Shown: positions 25,780-36,179, counted from the stretch's first letter. The stretch is DNA of 64,000 nucleotides from Armatimonadota bacterium (GCA_023511795.1 JAIMAU010000001.1:62001-126000); one strand, 5' to 3'. Notes: a model not told the origin generated them from the sequence alone. A program made the numbers and translations.

Positions 25780-26919
25780 ATGTCAGAGAATGGTTCAGTA
25801 GGCTATGTTGAAACAAAATATTTCACATTCGCTGAGCCGCCGAATGAGATGCAGCTCGAATGTGGGCGGAAGCTGGGTCCTATTACTCTTGCCTATGAAA
25901 CATACGGCGAGCTAAACAAAGCAAAGGATAACGCAATCCTTGTACTTCATGCACTTTCGGGAAGTGCTCACGTAGCGGGACCAAATCAGGGCGACCAGGA
26001 TCCCCCTTGGTGGGATACCATGGTAGGCCCCGGCAAGGCATTAGACACAAACAAGTATTTTATAATTTGTTCAAATGTTATCGGTGGTTGCAAGGGTTCT
26101 ACAGGTCCAAGCTCGATAAATCCCGCAACTGGTAGACCCTATGCACTCTCATTCCCTGTAGTCACAATAAGTGACATGGTAAATGCACAAAAACATTTGA
26201 TTGACTACCTCGGCATAGAGCGCTTGCTGTGTGTTATAGGCGGTTCAATGGGTGGTATGCAAGCCCTCCAATGGTGTGTAAGCTATCCTGACATGGTAAA
26301 GCTCGCTGTGCCAATTGCTACCACAAGCTGTCTATCGGCCCAAGCTATTGGTTTCAATGAAGTAGGCAGGCAAGCAATCATGTCCGACCCAGATTGGATG
26401 AATGGCGAATACTACGGCAAAACAGTGCCCCGAAGAGGATTGGCTATCGCAAGGATGATAGGACACATAACCTACTTGTCGGAAGAAGCTATGCACCGAA
26501 AATTTGGACGTCAGCTACAAGACAAGGCAGAGTATGGGTACGACTTCGTAACCGATTTCCAGGTTGAAAGCTATTTACGCTATAAGGGCGACCACTTCGT
26601 TAAGCGGTTTGATGCGAATTCTTACCTATATATTACGAAGGCTATGGATTACTTTGACCTTACTATGCCGAGTGGCTCGCTCAAAGAGACATTCAAAGTA
26701 GTAAAAGCGAAATTTCTCATCATTTCATTTTCATCCGACTGGCTCTTTCCTACACATCAGTCTAAAGAAATTGTGAGTGCATGTAGGTACAATAACCTGG
26801 ATGTCATTTTTACGGAGATTCAGACAGATTACGGTCATGATGCTTTTCTGCTTGAGTCAAAACAACTTACACACTTGATCTCTAATTTCCTAGAATATGG
26901 TTGGAAAAGGACGCAATAG
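25780..26919 (+). CDS. metX: homoserine O-acetyltransferase MetX
   Basis: 379 residues, alpha/beta-hydrolase fold. It acetylates homoserine with acetyl-CoA, supplying MetY. The nucleophile serine is in [12 protein letters not shown], the Asp in [11 protein letters not shown] and the His in YGHDAFLLE, a complete triad. [12 protein letters not shown] and [21 protein letters not shown] are MetX blocks. It is followed two bases later by metW. The acyl donor (acetyl versus succinyl) is inferred from the family. Confidence 0.95.
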   Translation: MSENGSVGYVETKYFTFAEPPNEMQLECGRKLGPITLAYETYGELNKAKDNAILVLHALSGSAHVAGPNQGDQDPPWWDTMVGPGKALDTNKYFIICSNVIGGCKGSTGPSSINPATGRPYALSFPVVTISDMVNAQKHLIDYLGIERLLCVIGGSMGGMQALQWCVSYPDMVKLAVPIATTSCLSAQAIGFNEVGRQAIMSDPDWMNGEYYGKTVPRRGLAIARMIGHITYLSEEAMHRKFGRQLQDKAEYGYDFVTDFQVESYLRYKGDHFVKRFDANSYLYITKAMDYFDLTMPSGSLKETFKVVKAKFLIISFSSDWLFPTHQSKEIVSACRYNNLDVIFTEIQTDYGHDAFLLESKQLTHLISNFLEYGWKRTQ

Positions 26920-26921
26920 CT

Positions 26922-27572
26922 ATGGCATGCGTTGAGGAAGTTCATACGAAAGACGGCCACATTCTTCATTTGGCGCCCGAGCACAAATTAATTATTGATT
27001 TAGTTGAGGAAGGCAGCCGAGTGCTTGACCTTGGATGTGGTGGGGGTGATTTACTGAAAGCATTGAAGGACAAGAAGGGCGTCAGAGCAGAGGGCATTGA
27101 CTTATCCGAAGAATGCATCCAGGCGTGTGTGGCAAAGGGTCTCTTTAACGTTCATCATGGTGATCTAGACGAGGGTCTTGCTGATTATGCAGACCAATCA
27201 GTTGATTACGTTATCCTGACAAACACCATCCAAGTGCTCCACCGACCGCTGTTTCTTATTAAAGAAATGGCAAGAGTCGGTAAAAAGTGCATCATAAGCT
27301 TCCCGAATTTCGGCCATTGGTCAATTCGGTTTCAGTTGTTATTCAAAGGCAGGATGCCCAAAAATGCCAGGTTACCATACGAATGGTATGACACGCCAAA
27401 TATTCACCTCACAACAATCGCGGACTTCTACGATTTTTGCAAGGTTGCTGACCTGCGTGTCCTCAAAGTCATTCCCCTCCGAACTGTGGGGGAAGGTGAG
27501 TGTAAAATTGTGCGCCTTCTGCCAAATTTCTTTGCCGATGCGGCAATTTTCGTCGTAGAGCCAGAAAGATAG
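26922..27572 (+). CDS. metW: methionine biosynthesis protein MetW
   Basis: 216 residues from the ATG at 26922, which has an AAGGACG site; a start 21 bases earlier is inside metX. A SAM-dependent methyltransferase fold is shown by VLDLGCGGGDLLKAL (motif I). YVILTNTIQVLHRP and ISFPNFGHWSIRFQLLFKGR are MetW blocks. MetW partners MetX in many bacteria and is needed for full MetX activity. It is translated right after metX (two bases), which supports this role. Confidence 0.93.
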   Translation: MACVEEVHTKDGHILHLAPEHKLIIDLVEEGSRVLDLGCGGGDLLKALKDKKGVRAEGIDLSEECIQACVAKGLFNVHHGDLDEGLADYADQSVDYVILTNTIQVLHRPLFLIKEMARVGKKCIISFPNFGHWSIRFQLLFKGRMPKNARLPYEWYDTPNIHLTTIADFYDFCKVADLRVLKVIPLRTVGEGECKIVRLLPNFFADAAIFVVEPER

Positions 27573-27712
27573 ACACTTTTAGATAAGTTAATTGTCGTTT
27601 GCAGAGTCTGCACCTCGAATTTTTGCCTCTTTATGGCAGATAGTGCGATTTCAAGATTACTAGAACTTTTCTTGGCGGCATGTTTCTTGTTCATTGATAT
27701 CGTGTGTAGAGC

Positions 27713-28282
27713 TTATGGCGGGGCGAGCGGAAGGGATAGTATTTCTTTGCCGCTTTCGAGCTCAAGAACGCTAACTTTCTCTTTTAAGATCATCCCTACA
27801 GTTGGTACAAGAATTCCCGCACGCTGAAGTTTTGGATGGGTTGGACTTCCGGGGTTGATATGAATTGTATTGTCAATTTTTTCGATTACTGGCAAATGCG
27901 TGTGTCCTGTAACTAAAATATGTGCGCGGTATTTGGCGGCGACTTTTGACATTTTCTCTTCATCAAGCGTGTGCCCGTGTGTAGCGACGATTCTTGATCT
28001 ATCAAACTGCACGACTGCATATGGTGAAAGTACGGGTACCTCAAGGAGTTCTTCATATACTTCTGCGTCGCAGTTGCCGCGAGCAATTACTATGGGCACA
28101 TTTGATGAGTTGATTAGCTGAACAAGAGCTGGAATGTCGTATTCTTGGTTTGGCAACAGACGCGGTGGATGATACAAGACGTCTCCTGCGTGAAGTATCA
28201 GGTCAACTTCACCAAAAACATTCATGGCTTTCTGCCATGCAGAAACACTGCCATGAGTATCACTAATGACCCCAATTCTCAT
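27713..28282 (-). CDS. YfcE-like metallophosphoesterase
   Basis: 189 residues with the calcineurin-type metal motifs in order: ISDTHGS (D, H), HAGDVL (D), ARGNCD (N), THGHT, and TGHTHLP. The last ~20 residues after INPGSPTHP form the family's small C-terminal strand. The family hydrolyses phosphodiesters and phosphomonoesters with Mn; the natural substrate is unknown. The gene faces metW, with a 140-base gap. Confidence 0.9.
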   Translation of the reverse strand: MRIGVISDTHGSVSAWQKAMNVFGEVDLILHAGDVLYHPPRLLPNQEYDIPALVQLINSSNVPIVIARGNCDAEVYEELLEVPVLSPYAVVQFDRSRIVATHGHTLDEEKMSKVAAKYRAHILVTGHTHLPVIEKIDNTIHINPGSPTHPKLQRAGILVPTVGMILKEKVSVLELESGKEILSLPLAPP

Positions 28283-28350
28283 TTTTTTTCCTCATTTTGT
28301 AATCGCAATTAACAGTAATATTTTGCCAAAAAACCATGATATTATACGAC

Positions 28351-28384
28351 AAAAAGGGCCGGAGCTCCTTCTTTGCCCCGGCCC
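28351..28384 (-). terminator. intrinsic terminator after the GHL10 array
   Basis: On the minus strand GGGCCGG and CCGGCCC pair around a 15-base loop, followed by TTTTTG. It ends the long minus-strand GHL10 transcript(s) 25 bases after the last gene. Confidence 0.8.
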
Positions 28385-28408
28385 GTCAATTGCGCGGTAT
28401 CGTGCTAG

Positions 28409-31144
28409 CTATTGTATAGTAAGTGTTAGATTGCTGGTGTAGGTATTTATCCAGTAACCATACCAGGGTACCAGATATTCCGAAGCTGGCCAATCCTCAG
28501 GTAGCCCAAGAGTTTGCAGTGCCTGTGCTGAATTGTCCCACCACCAGCCAACGGAGTCCAGCCATCCATTTGTTTTAGCGGCTGTGGCGAGACTTACCGT
28601 ATTGCCATCCTTAGTTACGTTTGTATCTGCCCAGTACTTACCATTTGGGAAAGGACAGCCAATGATTGCCCACCCTGCTGCCGATATTTGGACGTCGCGG
28701 GTAGGCGGAAAGCTCGCCCATGCCTGGTAACTAATCGTTTTTGGCCCATCAGCGAATAGCCAATAACCCTCGCCAACTCTGCAGTTGCCGAAAACCGAAG
28801 GTGTCCAGGGGTCGTAAGTTATAAAAGACGCTGTAGGATTGTCGTAGCGATATAGTTTGCTATCTATGTCTATGCCATTGAACACAACTGCTGGGTCAGG
28901 ATTGACCGGGTCAAGCGGCAAACTAATTAAGTTCCAACCTGCACGCACAATACCATTATAGGACGTCTTTTGTGTGTATCCGAGTGCAAAGTTCTCACGC
29001 AGATACTGTCCTGCTGCCAACGTTTGATTGTAGTAGGTGTACGGCGGAAGGCCGGTTTTCGAACAGGTGATTGTGTATGTTCCAGGTGGAAGATCTAAGA
29101 AGGCGTAGAAGCCTGTTGCGTCGGTCTCAGTGGAACGTGTGACTGGGCCTGTTACGGTTACAGTAGCTTTATACACCCAATTATAGTATATGGGATCGTT
29201 CGGGTTTGATGCATTGGTGACCACGCCAAATATGCAGCCCGTTGTCGGATTGCTTTTCCATGGCATGTTTGGGGTGGGCACAGGAAGTGTGTACAGGTTT
29301 GACTTGACAGCAGACCAGAAGCTTTCGTTTGGCTGGTAATCTTTGTTCGTCACGGCGTAACTGTAGTTGCATATACCAGCAAGCCCGGCATCTCTGGCAA
29401 CTTGCATTTGTATGATGCTGTCAGAAATCGAGTTTAAGTAACACGCTTGGCCGTCGACGCTGTGTCTGCCGGTGGTTGCTTGCATAGTAGCAAGCCAGTT
29501 AGTCCAGAGTCGGTAGTCTTGCTTCTGGGCGCTATCGTATTCTCGCTTGTAGTTCATTAGGATATTAATATCCACTATATGCTGTTCCATCCAGCCTTTT
29601 CCATCTTGGAAGACTTCTTTGTATTGGCGGGTCTGTGTGAAGTCGACATTTGGATCAACGCCCATCCAGCCTACCGTGTCTACAGAGGTTTTTACGTTTG
29701 GTTTCTTAGCCCAGATTTGAACATGGCATTTTTTGAGAAGATCTGTTACCTGCCTTCGCCGGAAGTCGCTCCATGTGTTCCAATGAGGATCCGAAGTGGA
29801 GGTAGGTGGCCAGTAGCCATATTCGTTGTAGAATCTTTGTTGTGTAATTGAATTGTAGCCCCAGTTGTAGCCAGGATATCTGATGTAATCCCAGTTGAAA
29901 CCATCGATATCATATTGATTAACGATATCCATAACAACCTTGTAGATGTAATCCTGCACGCCGGGGACTCCTGGGTCAAGATTATAGTACTGGCCGTCAA
30001 GGTTGTTCCCTGAACTGTCGGTCATAGCCCATTCTGGGTGAAGCGTCCAAATATGATTGGCTGGCGCTGCTCCCCATCCGCTGTTCCATATTCTGTACGT
30101 TACAATCCACGGGTGAACCTCGATGCCCTGAGCATGTGCCTTTTGTATGAGGTCACCAAGCGGATCGAATGGCGGGGCGTCTATTATATTTGAGGCTCTT
30201 GGTTCAAATGTTGAGTTATAATACGCATCACCGCACTTTCTGACCTCAGGGATTATAACGTTATAGTTGTAAAGTTTGTGGACATTCACGAGGTTTGTGA
30301 TTTGCTCAGCGCTAAGAATGCCGTCATGCCACGTATCCACCCAATTTGCCCGATATTCAGGTGTGGGAGCATTTGTAGTAAATGTGTAGTCGCTTGAAAC
30401 AGCTTCGTTATTGCTCGCGTCTGCAGACTTTACTCTATAATGGTATAGAGTAGTGGGCGAGAGACCCGAAATCAGCACGCTGTGGTTGGTTACGAGATTG
30501 GTGTCTTTTGGCGTCTGGTTTCCATAGCTTGTGGTAAGCCCATATTCAACTTGCGATGTCGAGGGCTCATTGGTCGTCCAGGTTATGGTAGCTGTTGTCA
30601 CCCCAGGCGAGGCCGAAACATTAGAGATTGTGGGGGGCGTCGTGTCTGTGGCTGTGGCAGAGTAGAACCGCATGCCGTCTGCTACGACGTATCTCGTGGT
30701 GCTCGACCCTTGGTTTGAAATTCTCGCATAGTTGCCTGAGCCGGCATTCATTGTATACGTGCCGACTAGGAACCATGTTCCTCGATTTGTGGTCTGGTTT
30801 ACATAAATAACATCATCGCCGGAAGCATGGTGGATGGTGTACTGGGCTGCGGTGGTTTCCGACACTTCTGTGTTGCAGTACCATGTGTACACTTGCCAGT
30901 CCGGGGCAGTTTGGGGTATAAAGGGTGTATAAGTTGCCGTACTGCCACCGGCAGTTGCAATCTTACAATACCTGTAATCGCTGCCATACTTATCGGTAGC
31001 ACTCGTGCCAGTAGTCCACGAGTTCGATCCGTTTACAAAAACGGCACCTGGATTGTCTATTATAATTTCGACTGCTCCATGTAGACAGGTCGAAATTATT
31101 AGCAAGACCAGAAAAGTGATTGATAGCCAAAGCCTCCTTTTCAT
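28409..31144 (-). CDS. secreted multidomain GHL10 (DUF187) protein 1
   Basis: 911 residues from the ATG at 31144 (AAGGAGG six bases upstream). Signal peptide RRLWLSITFLVLLIISTCLHG. Domains in order: a golvesin-like beta domain (~25-155, YGSDYRYCKIAT, VYTWYC, VADGMRFYS); a fibronectin-III domain (~160-250, TATITWTTNEPSTSQVEYG); a GHL10/DUF187 TIM barrel (~255-640, DGFNWDYIRYPGYNWGYN); a carboxypeptidase-regulatory beta sandwich (~655-720); and the shared C-terminal domain (~725-911). The GHL10 barrel resembles glycoside hydrolases and probably acts on cell-surface or external glycans; the substrate is unknown. Confidence 0.85.
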   Translation of the reverse strand: MKRRLWLSITFLVLLIISTCLHGAVEIIIDNPGAVFVNGSNSWTTGTSATDKYGSDYRYCKIATAGGSTATYTPFIPQTAPDWQVYTWYCNTEVSETTAAQYTIHHASGDDVIYVNQTTNRGTWFLVGTYTMNAGSGNYARISNQGSSTTRYVVADGMRFYSATATDTTPPTISNVSASPGVTTATITWTTNEPSTSQVEYGLTTSYGNQTPKDTNLVTNHSVLISGLSPTTLYHYRVKSADASNNEAVSSDYTFTTNAPTPEYRANWVDTWHDGILSAEQITNLVNVHKLYNYNVIIPEVRKCGDAYYNSTFEPRASNIIDAPPFDPLGDLIQKAHAQGIEVHPWIVTYRIWNSGWGAAPANHIWTLHPEWAMTDSSGNNLDGQYYNLDPGVPGVQDYIYKVVMDIVNQYDIDGFNWDYIRYPGYNWGYNSITQQRFYNEYGYWPPTSTSDPHWNTWSDFRRRQVTDLLKKCHVQIWAKKPNVKTSVDTVGWMGVDPNVDFTQTRQYKEVFQDGKGWMEQHIVDINILMNYKREYDSAQKQDYRLWTNWLATMQATTGRHSVDGQACYLNSISDSIIQMQVARDAGLAGICNYSYAVTNKDYQPNESFWSAVKSNLYTLPVPTPNMPWKSNPTTGCIFGVVTNASNPNDPIYYNWVYKATVTVTGPVTRSTETDATGFYAFLDLPPGTYTITCSKTGLPPYTYYNQTLAAGQYLRENFALGYTQKTSYNGIVRAGWNLISLPLDPVNPDPAVVFNGIDIDSKLYRYDNPTASFITYDPWTPSVFGNCRVGEGYWLFADGPKTISYQAWASFPPTRDVQISAAGWAIIGCPFPNGKYWADTNVTKDGNTVSLATAAKTNGWLDSVGWWWDNSAQALQTLGLPEDWPASEYLVPWYGYWINTYTSNLTLTIQ
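29364..29560. repeat. 197-base segment identical to 32140-32336
   Basis: Within the GHL10 domains of the first two paralogs, 197 bases are identical without a mismatch. The flanks diverge at once (for example CATTAGGATATT against CATTAGAATATT). The encoded segment spans NILMNYKREYDSAQKQDY through DAGLAGICNY. This patchy identity is the mark of recent gene conversion between tandem copies. Confidence 0.9.
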
Positions 31145-31187
31145 GTCAAACCTCCTTTTTGAAATTTTCTCCAATGCTTATCTATAC

Positions 31188-33968
31188 CTATCTTAGAGTA
31201 AGTGTCAAATTGTTATGGTTGGTAGAAATCCAATAGCCGTGCCAAGGTTGAATGTATTCGCTATCAGGCCAGTCTTCTGGGAGACCAAGTGATCTAAGGC
31301 TCTGGCTGTTATTGTCCCACCACCAACCCGTTGCATCTAGCCATCCGCGATCTTTTGCTGCAGTGGGCAGAGTAATTGTTTCTCCTGCCTTTGTCACCAG
31401 AGTGTCTGCCCATCGTTTCTCGCTTAGGAATGGACAACCAATGAGGTTCCACCCGGCGTTTGGCAAGCTTATGTCTCGAGTTGTAGGTGTACCTCCATAT
31501 GCTTGGTAGCTTATCGTTGGATTACCGCTCGAATATAGCCAGTAGCCTTCTTCTACTCTGCAGTTACCGAATGTTCCAGGACTCCACTGGTCGTAAGCTA
31601 TGAAAGACCTTGTCCCAGCGTCGTATCTGAATAGATTGCTATCTATGGCTATCCCACTGAATACCGATGCGGGATCGGGATTTGCAGGGTCTAGTGGCAG
31701 GCTGATGAGATTCCAACCGTTCTTAATTGTTCCCGCGGGCGAAGTGCAGGTTGTGTATCCCAAATCGAAGTTTTCTCTGAGAACTTGCCCAGCGGCTATC
31801 GTCTGGTTGGTATAAGTCCGGGTTTTTGTGCCTTTAGTTGCCGTTATTGTGTAAGTTCCTGGCGGTAGATCAATGAAGCCATATGTACCAGTGGCGTCTG
31901 TCTCGGTGGTCCGAGTCACAGGACCTGTAACGGTTACTGTAGCTTTGTATATCCAATTCCAGTAGATGGGATCGTTCGGTTTTGAAGCGTCGGTAACCGT
32001 TCCGAAGATGATGCCTGTTGTAGGATTGCTCTTCCACGGCATATCCGGAACAGGCACTTTCTGCTGGTAAATATTTGTCCTCACTGCGTCTAGGAATGCA
32101 GAACGAGGTTGCCCATCCTTGTTGGTTGTGTTGTAATCATAGTTGCATATACCAGCAAGCCCGGCATCTCTGGCAACTTGCATTTGTATGATGCTGTCAG
32201 AAATCGAGTTTAAGTAACACGCTTGGCCGTCGACGCTGTGTCTGCCGGTGGTTGCTTGCATAGTAGCAAGCCAGTTAGTCCAGAGTCGGTAGTCTTGCTT
32301 CTGGGCGCTATCGTATTCTCGCTTGTAGTTCATTAGAATATTGGTATCTATGATGTGCTGTTCCATCCAGCTCTTTGCATTTTGGAATACATCTTTATAT
32401 TGGGAAGTACCTTCATAGTTAATGTTGGGGTCCACGCCCATCCATCCAACTGTGTCCACATTGTGGTTCACGTGCGGTTTTATTGCCATTATTTCAAGAT
32501 AGACTTTCTTAATAAGATCTGTGACTTGCCTTCTTCGAAAGTCACACCACGTACCCCAGTTTGGGCTGGATGATGAGGTAGGCGGCCAGTAGCCATATTC
32601 GTTGTAAAATCTTTGCTGTGTAATTGAATTGTAACCCCAGTTGTTGCCAGGATACCTGATGTAGTCCCAGTTTAACCCATCGACGTCATAGCGGCTGACT
32701 ATGTCAAGAGCAACTTTACATATATAATCCTGGACGGAGGGAATGCCAGGGTCGAGGTTATAGTTGCTTCCGTCATCATATGTGCCGTCGGATTTTTTCA
32801 TTGCCCAGTCTGCTCCAGGGCCGCCTGGCCTATGAACATACCATATATGGTTCTCTGGGGGCGTGCTAGTGCCCCAGATTCGATAGGTAACTAGCCAAGC
32901 GTGAACCTGCATGCCCAAAGCATGGGCTTTATTTATGCAGTCTTGGAGAGGATCGAAGGGCGGTGGGTCTATGATGTTGCTTGCTCTAGGTTCCTGATAA
33001 TATGCGTTGTCAATTGGAACGTAGATCGGTGAACTATTGTAGTAAGCATCTCCGCGTTTGCGTACTTCTGGAATCAAGACATTGTAATTGGCGCCGTAAG
33101 CTTCATTCACCAAGTTCGTTATCTGTGAAGCGCTTAGAAAACCATTATTCCATGTGTTTATCCAAAAAGCGCGGAACTCGCCGTTTTGGCTGGCAGGAGC
33201 AGTTGTAAAAGTATAATCCGACGATACTGCCAGGTTGCCTGACCCATCTTTTGACTTCACCCTATAATGGTAAAGGGTTGCTGGCTGTAGTCCAGAAATT
33301 ATTACACTATGACTTATGACTAATGAAGTATCTTCGGGTGTTTGGTTTCCATAACTTTGAGTAGTGCCATATTCAACCTGCGAGGTTGCCGGTTCGTCAG
33401 TGGTCCATGTAATGGTTGCTGACGTTTGACCTGCCGCTGAGGATACATTAGAGATAACTGGCGGTGTGGTATCGTTTCCGCCTGCACTAATTGAGTAGAA
33501 GCGCACAGCATCCGCCATTACTACCTTTGTGGTCTCAGTGCCGGCATTTGTGATGCGTACATAATTGCCCGTTCCTGCATTCATTGTATATGTAGCAATA
33601 TAAACCCATTGCCCGCCGTTCGTTTGTTGGTTGACATATCTGTAGTCATCGCCTGCTGACGTATGTATGATATACTGAGCGGCGGTTGGCCTGTTTGTTC
33701 CAGATGGGTACCAGGTATAGACCTGCCAATCGGAGGCAGTTTGTGGAATAGTGGGCGTATATGTCGCCGTATTGCCATTTGAAGTTGATATAAAGCAATA
33801 GCAATAATCGCTCCCATACTTGGTTGTTGTCATTGTGCCTGTTATCCATTCGCCAGTAAAATAGGCGTTTGGATTGTCAATGATGATTTCGACTTCTGCA
33901 ATTGCTACTGATAGCGACAACAGAAGTGTTGTAAGGGTAAGAGCAATTAACACTAATTTAACTTTCAT
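31188..33968 (-). CDS. secreted multidomain GHL10 (DUF187) protein 2
   Basis: 926 residues; GGTGG ribosome site before the ATG. Signal peptide LIALTLTTLLLSLSVAIA. Same domain order as its neighbour at 28409-31144: golvesin-like (VYTWYPSG, VMADAVRFYS), fibronectin-III (TSATITWTTDEPATSQVEYG), GHL10 barrel (DGLNWDYIRYPGNNWGYN), carboxypeptidase-regulatory sandwich and the shared C-terminal domain. The fibronectin domain is close to that of purple acid phosphatases. One 197-base stretch is identical to the neighbour. It starts 84 bases after the third paralog ends and probably lies in the same transcript. Confidence 0.85.
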   Translation of the reverse strand: MKVKLVLIALTLTTLLLSLSVAIAEVEIIIDNPNAYFTGEWITGTMTTTKYGSDYCYCFISTSNGNTATYTPTIPQTASDWQVYTWYPSGTNRPTAAQYIIHTSAGDDYRYVNQQTNGGQWVYIATYTMNAGTGNYVRITNAGTETTKVVMADAVRFYSISAGGNDTTPPVISNVSSAAGQTSATITWTTDEPATSQVEYGTTQSYGNQTPEDTSLVISHSVIISGLQPATLYHYRVKSKDGSGNLAVSSDYTFTTAPASQNGEFRAFWINTWNNGFLSASQITNLVNEAYGANYNVLIPEVRKRGDAYYNSSPIYVPIDNAYYQEPRASNIIDPPPFDPLQDCINKAHALGMQVHAWLVTYRIWGTSTPPENHIWYVHRPGGPGADWAMKKSDGTYDDGSNYNLDPGIPSVQDYICKVALDIVSRYDVDGLNWDYIRYPGNNWGYNSITQQRFYNEYGYWPPTSSSSPNWGTWCDFRRRQVTDLIKKVYLEIMAIKPHVNHNVDTVGWMGVDPNINYEGTSQYKDVFQNAKSWMEQHIIDTNILMNYKREYDSAQKQDYRLWTNWLATMQATTGRHSVDGQACYLNSISDSIIQMQVARDAGLAGICNYDYNTTNKDGQPRSAFLDAVRTNIYQQKVPVPDMPWKSNPTTGIIFGTVTDASKPNDPIYWNWIYKATVTVTGPVTRTTETDATGTYGFIDLPPGTYTITATKGTKTRTYTNQTIAAGQVLRENFDLGYTTCTSPAGTIKNGWNLISLPLDPANPDPASVFSGIAIDSNLFRYDAGTRSFIAYDQWSPGTFGNCRVEEGYWLYSSGNPTISYQAYGGTPTTRDISLPNAGWNLIGCPFLSEKRWADTLVTKAGETITLPTAAKDRGWLDATGWWWDNNSQSLRSLGLPEDWPDSEYIQPWHGYWISTNHNNLTLTLR
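32140..32336. repeat. 197-base segment identical to 29364-29560
   Basis: Second copy of the conversion tract, offset 2776 bases from the first. Both are in the same relative position of their GHL10 domains, so a misassembly would need to be excluded before reading it as conversion. Confidence 0.9.
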
Positions 33969-33991
33969 TACAAGCCACCTAAATAAGATTT

Positions 33992-34025
33992 CCTGGCTTT
34001 GAGTTGCGCTAGGCTCAAAGCCAGG
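33992..34025. repeat. 12-base inverted repeat between two GHL10 genes
   Basis: CCTGGCTTTGAG and CTCAAAGCCAGG, perfect, ten-base loop. No T run on either strand, so an RNA-processing hairpin or differential-stability element is more likely than a terminator. Confidence 0.65.
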
Positions 34026-34052
34026 TTAGCTAATTAAATACAAAACGAAAGG

Positions 34053-36053
34053 TTAGCGCAGCGTTAGAGTCACATCGTTTGTGTAAGTCTTTATCCAGTA
34101 GCCGTACCAGGGTTGTAGATACTCGGTAGCTGGCCAATCCTCTTCTAATCCTACCGTTCTTAGACTCTGACTGCTGTTGTCCCACCACCAACCTATTGAA
34201 TCAAGCCAGTTATTTTCTTTGGCGGCGATTCTTAGCGGCACTGTTGTTTCTCCATGCTTTACTTCCGCGTCTTCCCAATGCTTGTCGGTGGTGAATGGGC
34301 AACCGATAATATTCCAGCAGTTGTTGCCCAATGTAGTGGTCCTTTGAGTGGGTCCTCCTGCATACGCTTGATAGCTTATCGTTTTCGGGCTATCCGCAAA
34401 TAGCCAGTAGCCTTCGTCAGTTTTGCATGGACCGAAAATGTCTGGTGTCCAGGAGTCGTATCCTATAAGTGACCAAGTCGTTCTACAGAATCGGAAGAGC
34501 TTGCCATCTATATCTATACCATTAAACACCGTGGCGGGATTGGTATTTACGGGGTCGAGTGGCAGACTAATCAAGTTCCAGCCAGCAGTTACTGTACCAG
34601 CAGGAGAAGTGCAGGTGGTGTAAGACAATTGGAAGTCTTCTCTCAAAGCCTCACCCGCTTTTAGTGTCTGATTTGTATAAGTTCGTGATACCATTCCTGC
34701 TTTCTCGGCAGTGATTGTATAGCCGCTCCTTGGTGGAACATCCATGAAAACGTAGTAACCTGTTTGATCTGTAAATGTCGACATGTAAACTTCGTCGGGT
34801 GGCCCGGGGTGGTATAGTGTAACGGTGGCTCGGTATACCCAATCGTGAGTATATGGATCATTTAAACCAGGCTTGGTTACTCTTCCATGAATGATTCCAG
34901 TGGTTGGGTTAGATTTCCACGGGAGGTCAGGCACTGTATTATCAATGTTGTAGTATGGTCGGCCGCTTGCTGCCACATATTGGAACCAACCTGGGCTTGT
35001 AACTGTTCCATGATAGTAGCTGTACGTTTGACAACCCCACGGGATTCCTGCTCCCTGATTGTAGGTTCGACAATATCCAATTTGAGTACAAGCATTGGCT
35101 TGTGTTTGACCGCTTTCGCCTACGCTCATGCCAGAGTATACATAACGCCCATATCGTCTATTTAGATAATCTTGGAGACGAGTGGTAAATGTTGTATTGT
35201 TGGATGTATAATTCATTGGGACATTAATGTCTAGCCAGTGGTTAAACATCCACGCGTTCCAGTCTTGAAGGTATGTGCTGTTACCAATGCTGTATTCCGG
35301 CCAAGTGTTTGCACCTACAACGATGTGTGGTTTTATCTCCATTATCTGTGCATAAACCCTGGCGACAAAGGCGTTGAGATTATTTTTTCTCCAATTTATG
35401 AAAGTTGAATCAGAATAGCTTGGATAGTAGCCTTTTTCTGCCTGGAATCGCGCAATTGCAGTTGGATTGTATCCAGAGTTTAGCTGTGGATATCGTATTC
35501 TGTCCCACTGAATGCCGTCTATGTCGTAATTCTTGACTATATCCAAGATTACATTTACCGTATATTCTTCGCCATCAGGATGGCCAGGGTCTAGCCAATA
35601 ACCCTCGACATACAGCGGCGAGGTGCCCCCCTGTGACCTGGTAAGCCAGTCGGGATGTGAGATGTAGAACCAGTCAGTTGTAGTAGTGGGGCATCTGTGA
35701 GTGCAGACCCAGGGGTGAACCTCAATGCCCCTTTCGTGGGCCTTTTGAATCATGTAGGCGAGCGGGTCAAAGTCAGGCGGTTGTACTTGCTCAGGCTTGG
35801 GCTCGCCTGTGCCGTTTGGCCCTCCATATGTGGAGTTGTAGAGCGCATCGGCTTTCTTTCGTATTTGTGGAACGATGACGTTATAATGGCCTTGAGTGCA
35901 GACATATGATAGCATGGTGTCTATTTCAGATGCCGTCCACATTCCGCTGTGCCATCCGTCAATCCACACAGCTCGATATTCGGTGGCGTTTGCAATAGTT
36001 AAACAGCTTGAAAAAAGTATGCAAAGAAAGATAAGCACCACCAATTTTTTCAT
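34053..36053 (-). CDS. secreted GHL10 (DUF187) protein 3, short form
   Basis: 666 residues; AGGAGG site ahead of the ATG. Signal peptide LVVLIFLCILFSSCLTIANA. It lacks the golvesin-like and fibronectin domains, beginning directly with the GHL10 barrel (EYRAVWIDGW, PQIRKKADALYN, DGIQWDRIRYPQLNSGYN; ~25-400). A carboxypeptidase-regulatory sandwich (~415-480, ATVTLYHPG, VFMDVPPRSGYTI) and the shared C-terminal domain (~485-666) follow. DRIRYP replaces DYIRYP of the other copies at the conserved barrel strand. The shortest member shows the minimal module order: barrel, sandwich, tail. Confidence 0.85.
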   Translation of the reverse strand: MKKLVVLIFLCILFSSCLTIANATEYRAVWIDGWHSGMWTASEIDTMLSYVCTQGHYNVIVPQIRKKADALYNSTYGGPNGTGEPKPEQVQPPDFDPLAYMIQKAHERGIEVHPWVCTHRCPTTTTDWFYISHPDWLTRSQGGTSPLYVEGYWLDPGHPDGEEYTVNVILDIVKNYDIDGIQWDRIRYPQLNSGYNPTAIARFQAEKGYYPSYSDSTFINWRKNNLNAFVARVYAQIMEIKPHIVVGANTWPEYSIGNSTYLQDWNAWMFNHWLDINVPMNYTSNNTTFTTRLQDYLNRRYGRYVYSGMSVGESGQTQANACTQIGYCRTYNQGAGIPWGCQTYSYYHGTVTSPGWFQYVAASGRPYYNIDNTVPDLPWKSNPTTGIIHGRVTKPGLNDPYTHDWVYRATVTLYHPGPPDEVYMSTFTDQTGYYVFMDVPPRSGYTITAEKAGMVSRTYTNQTLKAGEALREDFQLSYTTCTSPAGTVTAGWNLISLPLDPVNTNPATVFNGIDIDGKLFRFCRTTWSLIGYDSWTPDIFGPCKTDEGYWLFADSPKTISYQAYAGGPTQRTTTLGNNCWNIIGCPFTTDKHWEDAEVKHGETTVPLRIAAKENNWLDSIGWWWDNSSQSLRTVGLEEDWPATEYLQPWYGYWIKTYTNDVTLTLR

Positions 36054-36179
36054 TTTTAAAACCTCCTCTTTTCAATATGTGCCCAAGTCTTCTAGACAGA
36101 GCTAAGGCAAATACTTTTTTGTTTTATAGCCGTCCATTCGGCAGCACTATAACCGTTTGGGGAGCGTAATACCCCACTA

